This document shows, piece after piece, positions 25,483-40,400 of a stretch of DNA of 64,000 nt (the first letter of the stretch is position 1; each line of letters opens with the position of its first letter). The position numbers were made by a program, and so were the translations under genes. The DNA comes from Diprion similis (Eukaryota; Arthropoda; Insecta; Hymenoptera; Diprionidae): positions 11,221,501 through 11,285,500 of the forward strand of contig NC_060110.1 of the NCBI RefSeq assembly GCF_021155765.1, in the 5' to 3' direction. The notes under the pieces were generated by a model. The model saw nothing but the letters and a program-made list of their open reading frames with translations, was not told where the DNA came from and did not search any database.

Positions 25483-28400
25483 TTATCGTGGTGGATATCT
25501 ATTTCTTGGTGCCTTTTTCAGCGTGGAATCCTTCACATCTGTTGGATTGAACATCATTGGTCCCTGTAAGCGCAAAAAACTACATCAAGTAAAAAAGCAC
25601 ATAAAGCAATGCGTTGTAGTTTCTACATATTATTTAGCCATGTAAACTAAAATAAGCTTCAAGATTTGCAATATGTAACGCATCTGATAATCAGTACAAA
25701 AAAATAAAAATAAGGACACATGAAGTTTAAGAATAAGTTTTTGATTTTAGTATATTCATCTATAATTAAGTCTGGACACATCAAAATGCAAAACTTTTTA
25801 TTCACGCGACTTTCAGAAACTTTTTCTCGAGCTTCACTTGGCTATCATGAAAGTAAAAGCGTTTGCGTTATTTCGATACAACAGTTTCTGTATGGTAACT
25901 TCTGTAACTGTATACACAAAGATATCACTATCTTAATAATTAGTTAAACCAGCATAATCATACTGCTCAACTCTCTTCCGTTTCACCTTGAACGTCTAAA
26001 TACTACATGCTGTAGGCAGTGCTTATCAACTTGTGCGTAGTATATAAACGATAGATATATCAAGATAGTAATTCAACTACATAGTTGCAATATATTATTT
26101 AATTACTGAAATAGTAGTACTAGTAAAACTAGTGTGGCCATCATACTGCAGATTGTTAATGTAAAATATTCAACTTCTGCAGAATTCAATTCTCCAGCAG
26201 CATTTCACCAACATATTGTAATAGAATTCTAGTAACCAACACCATGAATATTTATAAACTATAAACTGGTAACATTACTGATAATTTTAATATTAGGCTC
26301 TTTCTTCTACATAATATGCAAAGCATTTTTGTCAGCACAAATATTTTCTCATTATCATAGAGTATGAAATTGACGATCAAGATACGGATGAGGACAAATG
26401 AGATGATTTGAGATAAGTTATGATTTCATAAATGAACCTTTGAGCTGCGAACAGGATTTAATTTTTTGCACAGCAGTATGTATAAGCTAGGTATTGTAAC
26501 CATGCATGCAACAAAGTATTAATGTGAAACTTGTAAGCTTGATGTTTAGAAGGGATAACTCTCAAAAATTTCAACATAACTTTCGTTCAAATATTTGTTG
26601 AACATTAATAGGAAAAAAGAAGAAAAGTTGAAAAAGCATTTGCAAAAAAATACTGTCTGCTATCTACTGTGATTTTATCTTACACATATCAAACTTCTTT
26701 TATACTCCTACTGTATAGTGAAATTCCGAAGAATAACCTGAAGATTATGAAGATTAAAAACATTATAAAGATTCATAACGCCTCTGTAATAGCTAATGTC
26801 AAGCACATTAAAATAATTAATGCCAGAGGTCAGAATTATTACCTTTTCTTGTTGAAGGAGACGCGGATCCCTCATAGTGTAGCTCTGTACCTCTCGTGAA
26901 AGCGAGCTTGCCGAGCTCCACCGAGAGAGCTGAATTGCACATACAACACAATAACGTTGTCTCAAGAACTGATATTGCCTCTAAGCCATTCTAATTCGTA
27001 CTCTACTTTATTACAGTGCATTGAGCGTTCAGCAAGCAGAAACATGTTGAATAGTTTATTGCAAGAAATTTTTTTTAAATCCAAAGTCACTGTTTCTTAT
27101 CTATTTTGGTGAACTTGGCTTAGTTCCCCATTTCCATGTCAATTTCGATATCAATGCCGTGTAATACATAAACAGATATTATGAAGAGCAAAAACTAACA
27201 TGACAGTTAGTCTATAAGATTTGAAAGAAATAGTAATGTGTTTTACACACTACTGGAACATCATGCATATTTAGTACACACACCAAACAAAGTGAAACCT
27301 GTTTCGAAACTCTGATACCATAAAAACCATGACACTAGCGGATGTGAAAAGTACTCTAGCTTAAATATAATAATTTCAAAATTACAATAGCAGCCAGTGA
27401 ATTTTTTTCAAGCTCAAAACTCAGCCATTCCTGCACAGCAGAAGATTGCGTTTTATGATACGCAGCACATGCTATTTAATTATTGCATCATGTGTTTACA
27501 TTTACATGCTATAAATCATAATTCGATGCGATAATGTAAACATATAAACATGTATTTCACCCAAGATTCGAAATAACTGAAGCAGGAGAAATATTTTCCG
27601 AATTCAGGTGCAAGATTGAATTATATTACCCAAATTTCTATAATTAAATTCAACTTACACCACATGATTGACGGTTGTGTAATCGATTATAGCAGAATAA
27701 TAAAATGCATTCTGTAGCAGTGGAATTGAGATCAGCATATGAATAAAAAGTTTTAAAAGTACAATTGCAACAACAGAAGCAAGCGATATAATATGTATGT
27801 TTAAAGTGGAAATTAAAAAAATCGCAAATTGATAAAGTCTCCTTACTATTTGTAACAATTGTTAGTTGGCTATGCCATTCTTCTCCCCAGACTGCTTGCA
27901 AAGAGAAACATAAAATATGTATTACATATAGAGCATGAAGTGTGTACGGAACATGTCAATACCACATATTCTGATTGCTGTCAATAGCGGACAAATAGTA
28001 CAATATTTGATTGAAATTAGACAATCATAAGTATGTCTCTGTATAGCTTAACTTTACTGCTTTGTAAGATACCCAATTGATTGAGATTCATTGCACAGAA
28101 GAGTCGTTTCTGAAATTAGGTACGCTCTACTGCAGACTATAATACAATTTTTTTTTTTTTAACATTACAGTTCCAAATACATGCCCAACAATGAAACAGA
28201 ACAAGAGAAAATAAACAAAAAAGTTTTATACTGTGTACAGCATATAAATGTAGTGAAAACATGCGTGAAACTGTATTGTTGCTTATAAATTCAGTATATT
28301 GAATGCGATTGTGCATGTCAAATATAATTAACAACAAAAATTAAATAATATTCTTCATATGACTTACCCCCTGCTGCGCAGTGTCACCATTGGCTACTGA

Positions 28401-31400
28401 AGCAGATGTCAAAAAGTCGACAGGAGCACCTGGATCATTAACTGAAAAACGTTAAACCATATTGGTTTTTGATGTAACAGATCCGTAATCCGTTGAAAGA
28501 AAAAAATGCACTACCTGGTGCAGGGATGAAAAATTGAGGCGATGACGCAGCAACAGGTACCGGTGCAGCAGCTATAGGAGGTGTCACCGATGGTGCAATG
28601 CCGCCAGTCTTAGATCCTCCAGGGTTCATTATATCAATGTAATTTGTCCGTGCACTTCGGCCCCTCGGCATTTTGAACATGTTGTTTCCAGAAGGTGGTT
28701 TATGAACATTGCTATTAGAACTGTCGTCCAGTTGACCTACTGTATTGTCACCAGACAACTGCATCGTCATTGGCGGAAGAACTGATTCTGTTTGTGGTGG
28801 TCTAAAACCCATTTCCGAAGCTTTTGGTGGAGGCGCCAAAGCACCAGAACTTTCCTCACCATCCGCATCTTTGTTTGTCCACTTTTTGCTAACAGCATCC
28901 CACACAATCTAAAACACACAAGGAAAAAAAGCATTTACCTTTTCTTTCCTCGGGTATTTTGAAGTAATGCGAATTAACAAGTATCAATGTCAGATTTATA
29001 TAATACAACCCTCTCTTAAAATTTTCACAGTGATTATTGAGATTATAAAAATGACAATATTTTTTTAAGAATTTCAATCACAGAGATTATTAACCAGCTC
29101 TGTGCTTGAAGTACATGCATATGTATAAAATATCAACAAAAAATAATACTAAATTACACTACTTGGGGCATTTTATAACAAGGTTTACAAAAAGGTTGAG
29201 CAAAATATTTTTCGTGCATTTGAAACTTTAATCCCGCGATTCAAGATCTGAAGACTGTATAGCTGTTATTTTAATTGATACTTTTTAGAATAATACCAGA
29301 ATCTCAAAGACAAAATCTACGGTAAAGAAAGAACACAAGAGGTTTCTGTATATTTCATTTTCACTATGTGTGAAAGAGGATTGTCTAAACAGTATTATAG
29401 TAACAAGAAGATATTTAATAATGATTTATTATAGAAAACTGCCCAATCGAATATTCAGTTCTAGTTCAACAGAACATCAGCTAGCAAGAACTTATGTGGT
29501 CGATTTTGATGCATAAGGTACACTTATACTTTTTACAAGATAAAAACTGTTAGCCATTACTTTTCAACAATTAAACCCACACTATACTGGCCTTTGAGTG
29601 TCCCACTTTCCAACTAAGGCTGTGCAATTACCACAAGTATCTTCGCGAGCCCTTCGCAACATAAGATGAAATATAAAATTGTTTCTCAAACTTCGTCACC
29701 ATAATTGTGCAATTTGTATTTAGAAAAATATATATATTCAATCATCGTGTTCTTACTGCTGGGTTGTTATCGTCAGGTAAAATCATCTGATTTTTCGGTT
29801 TTGGAGCGAGTTTACTGAAAAATCCTCCAAACCATGAACCCCCACTGCTGGAATTTTTCTTCTCCGTTGGTTTTCCAGGTGCTTTCTTTTTTTCTCCATC
29901 TGGTTTTGAGGCTTGACCTGGCGTATCCAAAGCGTCAAGTTCTGCTAACGGGTCATATTGCTTATTTGTGGATGGTCCCATACTTATCACTGGATGAGGC
30001 TGGAACAAGATGTGTACATCATTATCGTAACCATGTTCTAGCAAAGTGAATCATTGCTTACTGCAATAGAATCCAATAAAGTTTTACTGTTAAAGGACTA
30101 CATTAGTATTGTATCATATATTTATTACTGTCCTGCACTTATCACAGTGAACAACGAACATCTTTGCGGACATTCAATAGAAATGCATTTATTTTTCTCA
30201 ACAACTATAAAGAAATAAAATTTACACGAATATATAACTGTATATGTGCACGTGTATATACATTTACACAAAACTAAAATGTGCACAAAAAGTAACAGCG
30301 CGGATAACATTTAGAATTCTGTTTCCTACACTGTTATGCTTGGTCAAATAAGCACAACCACAGTTTTAGCGTAGCGTGACCAATAAAATTAATTAATTTG
30401 TTAAAAAAAAATCTAAGCTTCAGGCAGTGATTTTGCCACGTTTTTTCATTAAAGCAATATTGACCAATTATCGATTAATTGCTGAAAATAGTCCAGAAGA
30501 AAAATACTCTTCATTAGTAACACATTCAAATTTTTATCAAACACTCATAACATTTAGTAAAAAAATTTAATCAAAATAACATTAGAGATCATTTTTCCCC
30601 TTTTCTTGGAACTGAACATTTTCAAAACTTACAACTTTAGTACAACAGAATAGTTTTATTTCACATTACTCACTATGTAACATTCATACACATTATATAA
30701 GCATATATTTATATGCCTATATTATAATATATTTACATATTTAACGCAGATAGGTAAATGTATAAAGTTTATCCTTGGGTCAATACCGATAGTAGTAATA
30801 ATAAATCTGACAATGGTATTATAGTATTAATATTTATATGTAACAAAACTTTATAAATAGATATTGCACAAGTAATACAAAGTAAATCAAGATTTGGACT
30901 TTACTCTAAATTATTCTGCTGTACATTATTAAAAGATTTTCACATTACAGACTCTTACTTTGATTCCAATTGATTCAAATACACTTATAACATGCTCATC
31001 GGGGAAGTTTAAATGTATTGTCCTGTTACTCTTAAAACATCAATCTGTGATCATGTATTAAAACTATTGGTTTTACCGCTATGATAAATGCGTGAAAACA
31101 CACGTCGAAGATGAAATCGAAAATGCATTTTTTTGAAGATCTAGTAACATGTATTTTAAATAATATCATTTGTCGGAGCATCAATATCAAAAGTTTTCGA
31201 GATGTGCTTGCCATCCTGAACGTACTGCCTTATTAGCCTTGCACGTTCGATAGCATTTCTATGCAAAGGCATATCTATAGGATATGTTCCGCCAAAGATA
31301 AGCGGTTTATAGTATGAGGGTTCTCCATTAAATTGAGCGGTAGATTCAGTAGACCATGCATCAACGGTGTCACAAATAATATCTTTACTCCTAATATGAG

Positions 31401-34400
31401 GTGCCACTCTGACTACTTTTTTTTCTTCAAAGTTGCAATATTGTTTCAAACTCTGGCTATTACGCCTAGGGTTATTAATCAAATGTGGGCTTCTATTTGT
31501 CAAGCGATACCGGCTAACCAGTTCAAAGTTACGATCATTAATCTGAACATCTAAATCACTGAGGGGGGCTGCTTTTGTATTTTCAAATTCTTTGTTTGCA
31601 TCTACAGATTGAGTTTTGGTGAGTTTCGATTTTTCTTGCAAATCAAAATTATCAGACTGTAGCTTATCATCAGATTCAGCATCCAAGTTGTGGTCAACTA
31701 CTGGCTGATTGATTGATTTCGGTTTACATTTCAAAAATACAGCAGGTTTGCAACTAGGTGGTTTCGATAATATTGAACTAATTTTAGTGGCTCTTGTGCA
31801 TTTGGAGTTAATTTTATCGCCAGACCTTATTTCTGGATACGACAATGATAATTTTGGGTACTTTGAAGATTTCAAAGACTTATGTGGTTTACAACTTGCG
31901 CCAAAAGGAGTAACATATGAAAGCAGCGGAACACTATCTTGAGCAACACAAGTTTCCGCAACACTCGTACTGACATTTATGTCTGGTTTGTTTAGTGGTT
32001 TACGTTGACGCAGGCAATTATCTGTCGGGGCACCTGACAGTTGATTGAAGCTGAGAGTACTATGCGAAGTGCTTGTGAGATTACTTACATCAGGCGTAGG
32101 TGGCTTCTCCTCCTTCTCTGACTGTCCATGAGTAAGTGTCAAGAAAGAGATGATGTGGTTAATTCAATTTCTAAACTCCTTTTGAGATGCTATGTGAAAT
32201 TTTAATCCTATTCTAGTTTAAGTTTTAACCATATTCACCAATTTCAACGATTTTAATAAATCAAGATTATGAAAAAACATTACTTATTATTCAACATTCG
32301 ATACGAATCGAATGATAGAAACAATAACCAAGGTTTCCTTTCCGTCAAATGTTAAAATGTTAAAGAGCTAAATAGTAATGCATCAATAACATGATGCATT
32401 TTAATTAGCTCTCAATTCCTTACCTCATAGTTCCATTCTTGTTGTACATTATCCGTATTATCTGGTTGTTCATTCTGATTCTGATATTGCAGCTGTTCGG
32501 AATGTTGCTGCCACTCAGTAGAATAATCTGGAGCATTGTACTCAGGTTGAGTGTAACTTTGCTGTCTCCAATAATCTATTTGCGATTGCGGCTGCTGGTG
32601 CTGAGCTAAGTCAATTGAATTTTCGATGTATTGCGAAGGTTGACCGCTTTGTGTATACGGATCTTGAACGGCGTTAGGCAAGGACATTGGCTGCCAATCA
32701 TTTTTCACGTCGGATGTAGTGGGTTCCACAAGAGAAGTTGGACCGTCTGAATATTCAGGCTGAGCTACAACCCATTGCTGTTGTGTTTGCTGGCTTTCAT
32801 ACTGTTCCCGGTGTTGCTTAGTGCTGTCACTTTGGGCATCATACATTCCATCTTGAATTATCTCACCAGTCTGTAATAGTTTAGTGCAAAAAATATAGAC
32901 CAATGAAACTGCTGACCGTAGAACTTAATTAACTTACATTTAAACCATTTCAATGTGAATAATTTGTTATATTTAATGTTTGGTAGACTGTTTAAAATGA
33001 CACTAATTTAAAACTTATTACTATCATAAATATTCAAATATATGAAGTAGAAGTTCACTCCGTTGATAAAAACGAAATATGTTAAAATCATGATCATAGC
33101 TAGTATATAAGGTGTACCATTTACAACAACGGTGATTGCACCAAAATATAGATAATTTATAGATAAAATATAGATATATATATATGGTATATATATATAG
33201 AATATAGCACTGCAATATGTGCGCGCCTAATTTCGAAAATCGAAAGATCGAACTTCAATTTTTTTCAATCATCAGTCTGAAGTTGGAACAAACAAATTGT
33301 TAATTGGATGTTTCGTGAGTGCAATAATGGAGAAAATGAATGTTCGGAGTGCAAATAGAGTGGAGTGTAATGGTTTACAGACAAATCAAGTGAACAAAAA
33401 CATTCGTCATAGTTATAATGGGAACTTTAAAGTAATAGTTGTGCGGGAAGCCGAAAACACCAACAATTGCCGAGCTGCGTGAAAATACGGTATATAAGAA
33501 AAAAATGTACACGATTGGCGTAAAATGAAGCAAAAGCTAAAAAGTATTCTGAAATTCGACTTGTATTCGAATCCAAAAAGAAACTCCTGAATCAAAAGTC
33601 AAAAATTGGAGGTTGACTTATATTCGGGCCAACACGGTAATTATTAAAAAAATTTAGTTTACGATAATTTGTTAGATTGTCACAGTAGCAATGATTTGCA
33701 TTATATTAATTTCTTATAAATCGAATAGTCAGTATGGTAGATTAAATGTACTCCACTCACCTTGTACTTATTGAGGATTTCTACCAGACTGTTCAACCAT
33801 CCAAGATTAGCAACATCTTCGATTGAATCCTTACATACTGGATCACTGTACTTAATTCTGTCACCCAAGTTGTGAATTTTTTCAACAAAGGAAATCGGGT
33901 ACTTCGATGGCTCACGAGTGATATTTACAGCAATTTGTTCGATATATAACAATGCCTTTTCAGTGAGCCCATAATCCACCAATTTCACAGCCAGGCCATA
34001 TTTAAAAGTCTGCAGATCGATTAGCGTAAAGCCAGGTTCGCTAAGATTGCGAGCGTACTCGTAAATCTCAGTAAGCATGATAGCTTCGTTTGTTACGAAA
34101 ACGTTGTATGGTTTGTGAGGGTTCGATCCGAGCAGAACAAGCTTACTATTCGGCATTCCATAAGGTCCAAAATCAACTTGAGCTAACACGTAGCAGAAGT
34201 GGGCTGCGTGTACATGATTTCGTGCAAATAAAGTATCGCCCAAGGTTGTAATCGATTTTCGATTAATTTCAGGGTTAGGGGATGTGTTAGATATTATCAT
34301 CGCAAGATGAGGTCGCCAGTCACCCCATTTTGGCTCTGCTATACACTGAAATAAAGAACAACATTATGTAACACAACGTAGGCGTCAATAACATCTGACA

Positions 34401-37400
34401 TCCAAAATTATTCACACTACATGTTGATACTCACTCTCCTGCCCGGCTTCTTGGAATAATGAAAAAATTACATAACTTACGGTAACACTAGCAGGTACTC
34501 GGCCAGATTGAAGTTGATACAAAGTCTGTAGCGGATCGTTTGCCGTCAAGCCATTAGCAAATCGAGTCATAACGGATGCATGCGTTCGTTTATCCAGCTT
34601 ACTTGCTAAGAACAAGGCATGTCCCCAGAGTCCCTTATCCATTGCATATTCTGAGAAAACGACAGATCATATAACTTTACTGTGTTATCAGGCAAATTTG
34701 AATAAAAGCTCACAATTAAAAGCTACAAAGTGAATATTGTGATATACATAATTAAAAGTCTTATAGTCCGAATCAACATGTAAATTTACCCAATGCCTCT
34801 TGGCCACAACCATATAAAAGCAATTCCCTAAAGTGATCAGTGATCTGATCAGTAGAAAGCATTTTATTTAGGTTTCCAGTATCATCTGTGTCCAAGGGTG
34901 TAACGGTGTCTCTGTTAAGCTCGTCACCGCTTGTACCACCAGACTTTTGAGAAATGACAGATTCTCTTCTGAGCTGTACTTCTTGAAGCTTTCCAGTGTA
35001 TGGGTAGGACTTCTGATTCGAGAGCAATAATTCTGCTATGTCAACTCCGACGACATTCTAGACATTAAATAGATCAAGTTTAGTCTTGATTTCTGTTATC
35101 GATACCCAAATAATAGAAAATATTCCAGCAAATGTTTTAAGCGTCAGTACCCCATTCTGTCGAATCAGCATCACCATAAGTTTATACAACAATATATAAG
35201 ACGCAGGATCATCCACATCTTCACTGCATTCTGCTTTTTTAATCTTGGCTTCACAGTATTCAATGATAGTCTTCTTGTGAGTCACACCCCTGTGTTAAAT
35301 TCAAACAAACACTCGATTAAACTCGTGTTATGAACATAGAAATACAACACATGCTCATACGTTTAGTCCTCTAGTGCTCTAGTTCATAATTTTTTTACAA
35401 ACATCTTGGATGGAATACAGTAGAAGATTAAATACTAAGCTGAATTTGAAAATAAGAATCCTTGTACTTAGCATATAAATAACTTTAATAATATTAATCA
35501 TTTGAAAAATTGGCAAGATATGAATAGCATATTTGGATTGCCAGATACTATAAAATGAAATTGAGCAACAAAATTTATAAAATCTGAAGTTACTTGCGAA
35601 AAAGTTATATCATTTCTGGCATTCACAACAGACTACATCTTGTAATAGATGTTAGATTTTCGAGATTAGATTACCAGCTGTTGGGAAGTTACAAACTTCT
35701 TAAATAAAATTTTATCCATAAAAGTATTTCATGTCACTTTGTCTCTAATCAATACAAGTTTTTTTTTAACTTATGTGTGATGAATAGAAAACACTATTCG
35801 AACGAATCCACGTTCTAATATTGCAGCATATAATCATGCGACACGTACTCTCTCATTTAAAAACTATGTACGCATGCCTAGATTAGAGAATAGTAATTAC
35901 ACTTGCTTAATCAGAGGGCCAGGATATGCCACTAGTTCTCGTACAACAGGATCGTGTGCAAGTAGGCTTGACACACGAAGGACATCCACTCTAGCGAGTT
36001 CTCCATCAGCTGGATAGCTTGCATGCACGTGAACCAACGAGCCAGTAGAGAAACTAGCTAAAAAATTGACAAGACAATTACAATAGCTTGGCCCAAAACA
36101 GTTCCCAAAATATACGGTTCAAACGTTTCTAATGAAGCGACCGCATAAAAATAAAAAAATAAAATAAATAAATCGTATGAAATCTTAAGAAGTGGAATCT
36201 TTATATAGAAATTAAATGATATCAGGATTTTATCTGTCTTATACGCTCATCAGTTTTTACTTAGTATAATCGACATAGGTACATTTACCAGTTATATAAA
36301 AATTGGCTTACCTTGAACATGAGATGTGGAAAACTTGGTTGGGGTTAGTCTTGCTGATCCAATTGTCGTGTCTTCTAATAAGGAAATATCACCTATCGTA
36401 CGTTTGTCTCCAGTTGTCCTGTCACATAAACTATGTTAAGAATGTTTCCACGATATGAAAAAGTTGCAACATATTTGTAGGTGAAAATTGAAAATAAAAT
36501 ATCATTATTAGAGACAATTGAATGTATTCTAACTAATAAGCAATTCAACTTCAATTTCAACAAATCAATGTAGAAACACAAATTCGGCCTGAAAAGTTCA
36601 ATACTGAGATATTTAAGTCTATTTTATGATAATTGATTTTTTATAGTACCAAAACTTCATACCGGGGACTTTTAGATATCTAGTTTAAGAATGTTTACTA
36701 ACGAGTAATCAAATTATTGCATTTACTTAAGCCTCTTTTTCAATAGAGTCTGGATGAATGTACAAATTTTAGCACCAACTTTGTGTAATGAGTAGGTATA
36801 TACATACGAAAGTGTTGATACTGTTTAATTAACGTCTAGGGGACAGGCAGGAATTCTTATCGTACAATCTTACGACGATAGTTCACCATTACTTCAAAAT
36901 ATATAATCATGTGAAAAGCATGATCTGTGAGACGTTGATTTAGACAGCTAGCACTATGCCTGAAAGCAACTAGCACCATACAATGAGCATACGTAAGAAT
37001 TGAAACTTGAACTGAGTGCACTGGCTACTCAGTCTCACCTATTCAAACTGTGACATGTGGTGCTGTGGCGCCATAAGGGACTCCTTGAACACGCAGGGGA
37101 CCCAAAGTACGAGACGTATAATGCCTTATTCGGTGAGTGGAAGCAGATACTTGGATTTGCAAACAATCTGATATGTAATAGATAGGCGATAAAAAGTTTG
37201 TCACAAAGTGCATAGCTGCACCCTTTTAGATTAATTGATAAAACCAAATATACTTCTCCAAAGATGAAAAATTAACACGTATTTTAAGTATACTATACAT
37301 GTTTTCAGGGTAAAATCTTGCTGCATCAAAATCGCTGGCAATCAAAAAAAATGGGAATGATGATATAAATTCACTTTTATGTATTGAACTTAGTTGCGCT

Positions 37401-40400
37401 CACCTTTCATCGCATGAGCTACGTCCTGAGTGAACACTGGCTCTATCCTCAGGGTAGTTGACATTTCCTCTAACAGCCTGTGCTTGTTGATGTTGGGAGG
37501 CATAATATTTCTGATACCATTCCATGTAAGCAGCAGGATTAGTTCGTCGCATGTTCTCCAAATACGCGTAATAATTGGATCCATAATTTGCACCATAATC
37601 CGTATATGCACCACCGTAGGCTAAGCAAACAATACCACTCGTAAATTTTTAGACACTTAAATCCCCCGTACAGTAGTGATTGCTTCAAAAAATGGTAGTG
37701 ATTGAGTATTGAAGTAATATATCACTTTTCGTACCATTATATCCATAATATGGATCTCTTGACCTTGGGTAATAATCCCGATCTCTGTCGTTGTAAGATG
37801 ATCTACTGGATGGCCTGGAGCTATAATAGAGGTATGCTTGGTCATTTCTTACAATCTTTCAAGTTATAACGAACTTGAAGCGAATCAAATTTTGAATCTT
37901 TGCAGTACAATTTTCAGTAGTGAATTCACGACTTTGTACATACTTTTTCACGCAGGTATTGGTTATTGTGTTTTAAAATTAAAATCATGTTATTCTAAGC
38001 TACAAAAAATTAAGTATTCAATTAATATCTTCTCACTTTCTAGCGTACAGATCTTCATAGTAATCTCGTCTATAGGGCTCTCGAGGATCATAATCTTCGT
38101 ATCTGCGCCCTCGCCTATCAGGCTCTCTTCTTCTGTCTCGGTCAGCATACTCTCTGTCTCGGAAATATCTAGGATCATAATCTCTGTGATCTCTTCCTCT
38201 TGCATCTAATTCTTCTCGTACTTTTCTTCTGTCATCATCCCTTCTCCTTCTATCTTCTAGGTCATCCTTGGGTCTAGCTCTGATCTTTTGGTTATCTGTA
38301 TCATCTTTGTCTCTTCCACGTCTATCTAAATCATCCTTACTGGTATGACGCCGTTCGTCATCTCTATATGGACCTTCGCGTCGATCGAGATCTTCTCGAG
38401 AATTATAAGTGCGATCAAAATCACCTCCTCGCCGCGATTCATAGTAGTATTCTTCATCGAAATCGCGATCACGGTCGTAGCTGTAAGGATAGAAAATTTT
38501 TAATGACAACTATCAACATAAAAATGAAATTAGTTAATGGATTAAGGTGAATTTACATACTATATCATCAAAGCCTTTGAATTCACTCAACTTACTATCT
38601 ATTTTTTCTATCGTACTCGTAACCACGTCGTTCTGGACTTCTTTCCCTTCGACGTTCTCTGCTCTCATCCCTACTGTTTCCCGATCCTTCGTCATCCCCT
38701 TCTTCATAGGAATCAATTCGGGTTATTTGCCCAGCACTACCTTGGTTCTCACCCAAAGAAGCACCAACAGCTTCTTCCCGTTTGCTCAGAGAGTCGTTCG
38801 ATTGATCATGTTTCGTACTTGCAGCTGAAAATTTTTACATTACAACTCAAATATTATTACAATCTGTATCTTTCTACCACACCACAAAATCAACATTCAT
38901 GTATAAACAACCGTCTCGTCTACTACAAACATTTTTAAAATCACATTATAAAAACCAAAGCAAAATTCAATGCTGAACTAACGGATTAGCGCTGCCACTT
39001 CCTGGGATCCAGTAACTACTCTTGTATCATCCCTATCGTTAGACACTTGAATTTCTGCACTGGGTGATGCGCCACCAGGAATTTGTCGCAAGCCGCTGTC
39101 TGCCTGCTGAATGGGTTCTTCGTTTTCGTTTCCTCTGCCAGGTACTTCCCTTAGATCAGCTGGCTCTGGCACAACCACTGGCTGCGATTGCAGACATTCT
39201 TCCCCAGAAGGATCATTACGTCTAGTTTCCGATAAATTTCTGCGATTGTCTGTTACACTATCATTTCTAGGTGGCTGAGGGGGTAATGATCTCTCTCTGC
39301 CGGAAGGATCATTTCTACGTTCAGGTAGCTCTGTATCGGTCCGTGGTGGTAATGGAGCACTGCGTTCTTGTCCAGGTGGAACATCTCTACGCTCTGTTCT
39401 ATCACTGATATTTCTTATTGGTTGAACAGTGTGTTCTTGACCTGACGGGTCATTTCTACGAGGGTCCAAGCTCCGTGGACCGACTTGAATATTTTGCTCC
39501 TGCCCAGTAGGATCGTTTCGGCGAGGATCAGAATTACTAGACTGACCAGGAACTTCCCTTAAAAATGGAATATCGTTAGGAACTTCGTCATTCTCATCGT
39601 CTTGGCTAGGTGGAGTGGGTTCGTGCTGTTGATGAGAATCTGTTAGTTCGCCAGTTTCCAAAAACGTGTTTCTATCGTTCGATGCAAATTCGTAATTATC
39701 GGGAGCCTGCAATTAAAATAAATATTACAGGATGTACAGCCAAATTAAACCAAACTGAGAATGATTAATGGACGAAGGGGGACTGAGGAATTGGGAATTG
39801 AGTTAGTCCAGATTCATATACAAATTTCAATACTTCTAATCGACTAAACATTTGTTACAGTTTGATTCGTGCAGAGGAAATTTACCTGTTCGACCTGAAG
39901 AGATTGTTGCGTCTGTTGCAGTGAAGGTACTTCTACATTGTTAATATCTTCTTGAAAGTCTCTTGGGGTGCTGGATTCTTTTATTTGATTGACACTCGCC
40001 TTTGGTTCATTGTCCAATGTTTCCCTATTCATAGAATCATGCGATCCATAAATATTCCGTTTCTGCAGCACAGGAGTAACAACTTCTAAATTGCCAAACT
40101 CAGCAGACTGCTGTATGTTTTCATAATTTTCAATGTTCTGCTCATGCATCCACTTTTGTGATTTACCCTGATGATCATTGCGATACCAACTATTCTCTGA
40201 TTGCGTTACAGGATTGCGCTGAGCATACCATTGGTCATACCCAGCATTTTGTGGAACAGGTTCGGAAGCCCTGCTATTCTCAGGCTGATGGGTTTGAAGT
40301 AATACATGTTCTTGAGGCTCAAACTGAGATGTGGTAAGCGGATTATCCAAACTTTGTTCAGGCTCTGACGCATGAGCTCTTTCACTTGAATCTCGGTAGG

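Noticed and set aside
26708-26842. Read-through end of Sec16 after the [12 protein letters not shown] exon
   Set aside because: The tail is AT-rich and unlike coding sequence, while a splice from 26843 to 25563 keeps phase and gives a compact final exon with its own stop.
27842-27895. Extra Sec16 exon between 28368 and 26929
   Set aside because: A possible acceptor and donor exist, but the flanking exons join directly in phase 0 and this piece adds nothing recognisable.
33174-33201. TA-rich run as a regulatory or mobile element
   Set aside because: A simple dinucleotide run within a Sec16 intron; no further structure.
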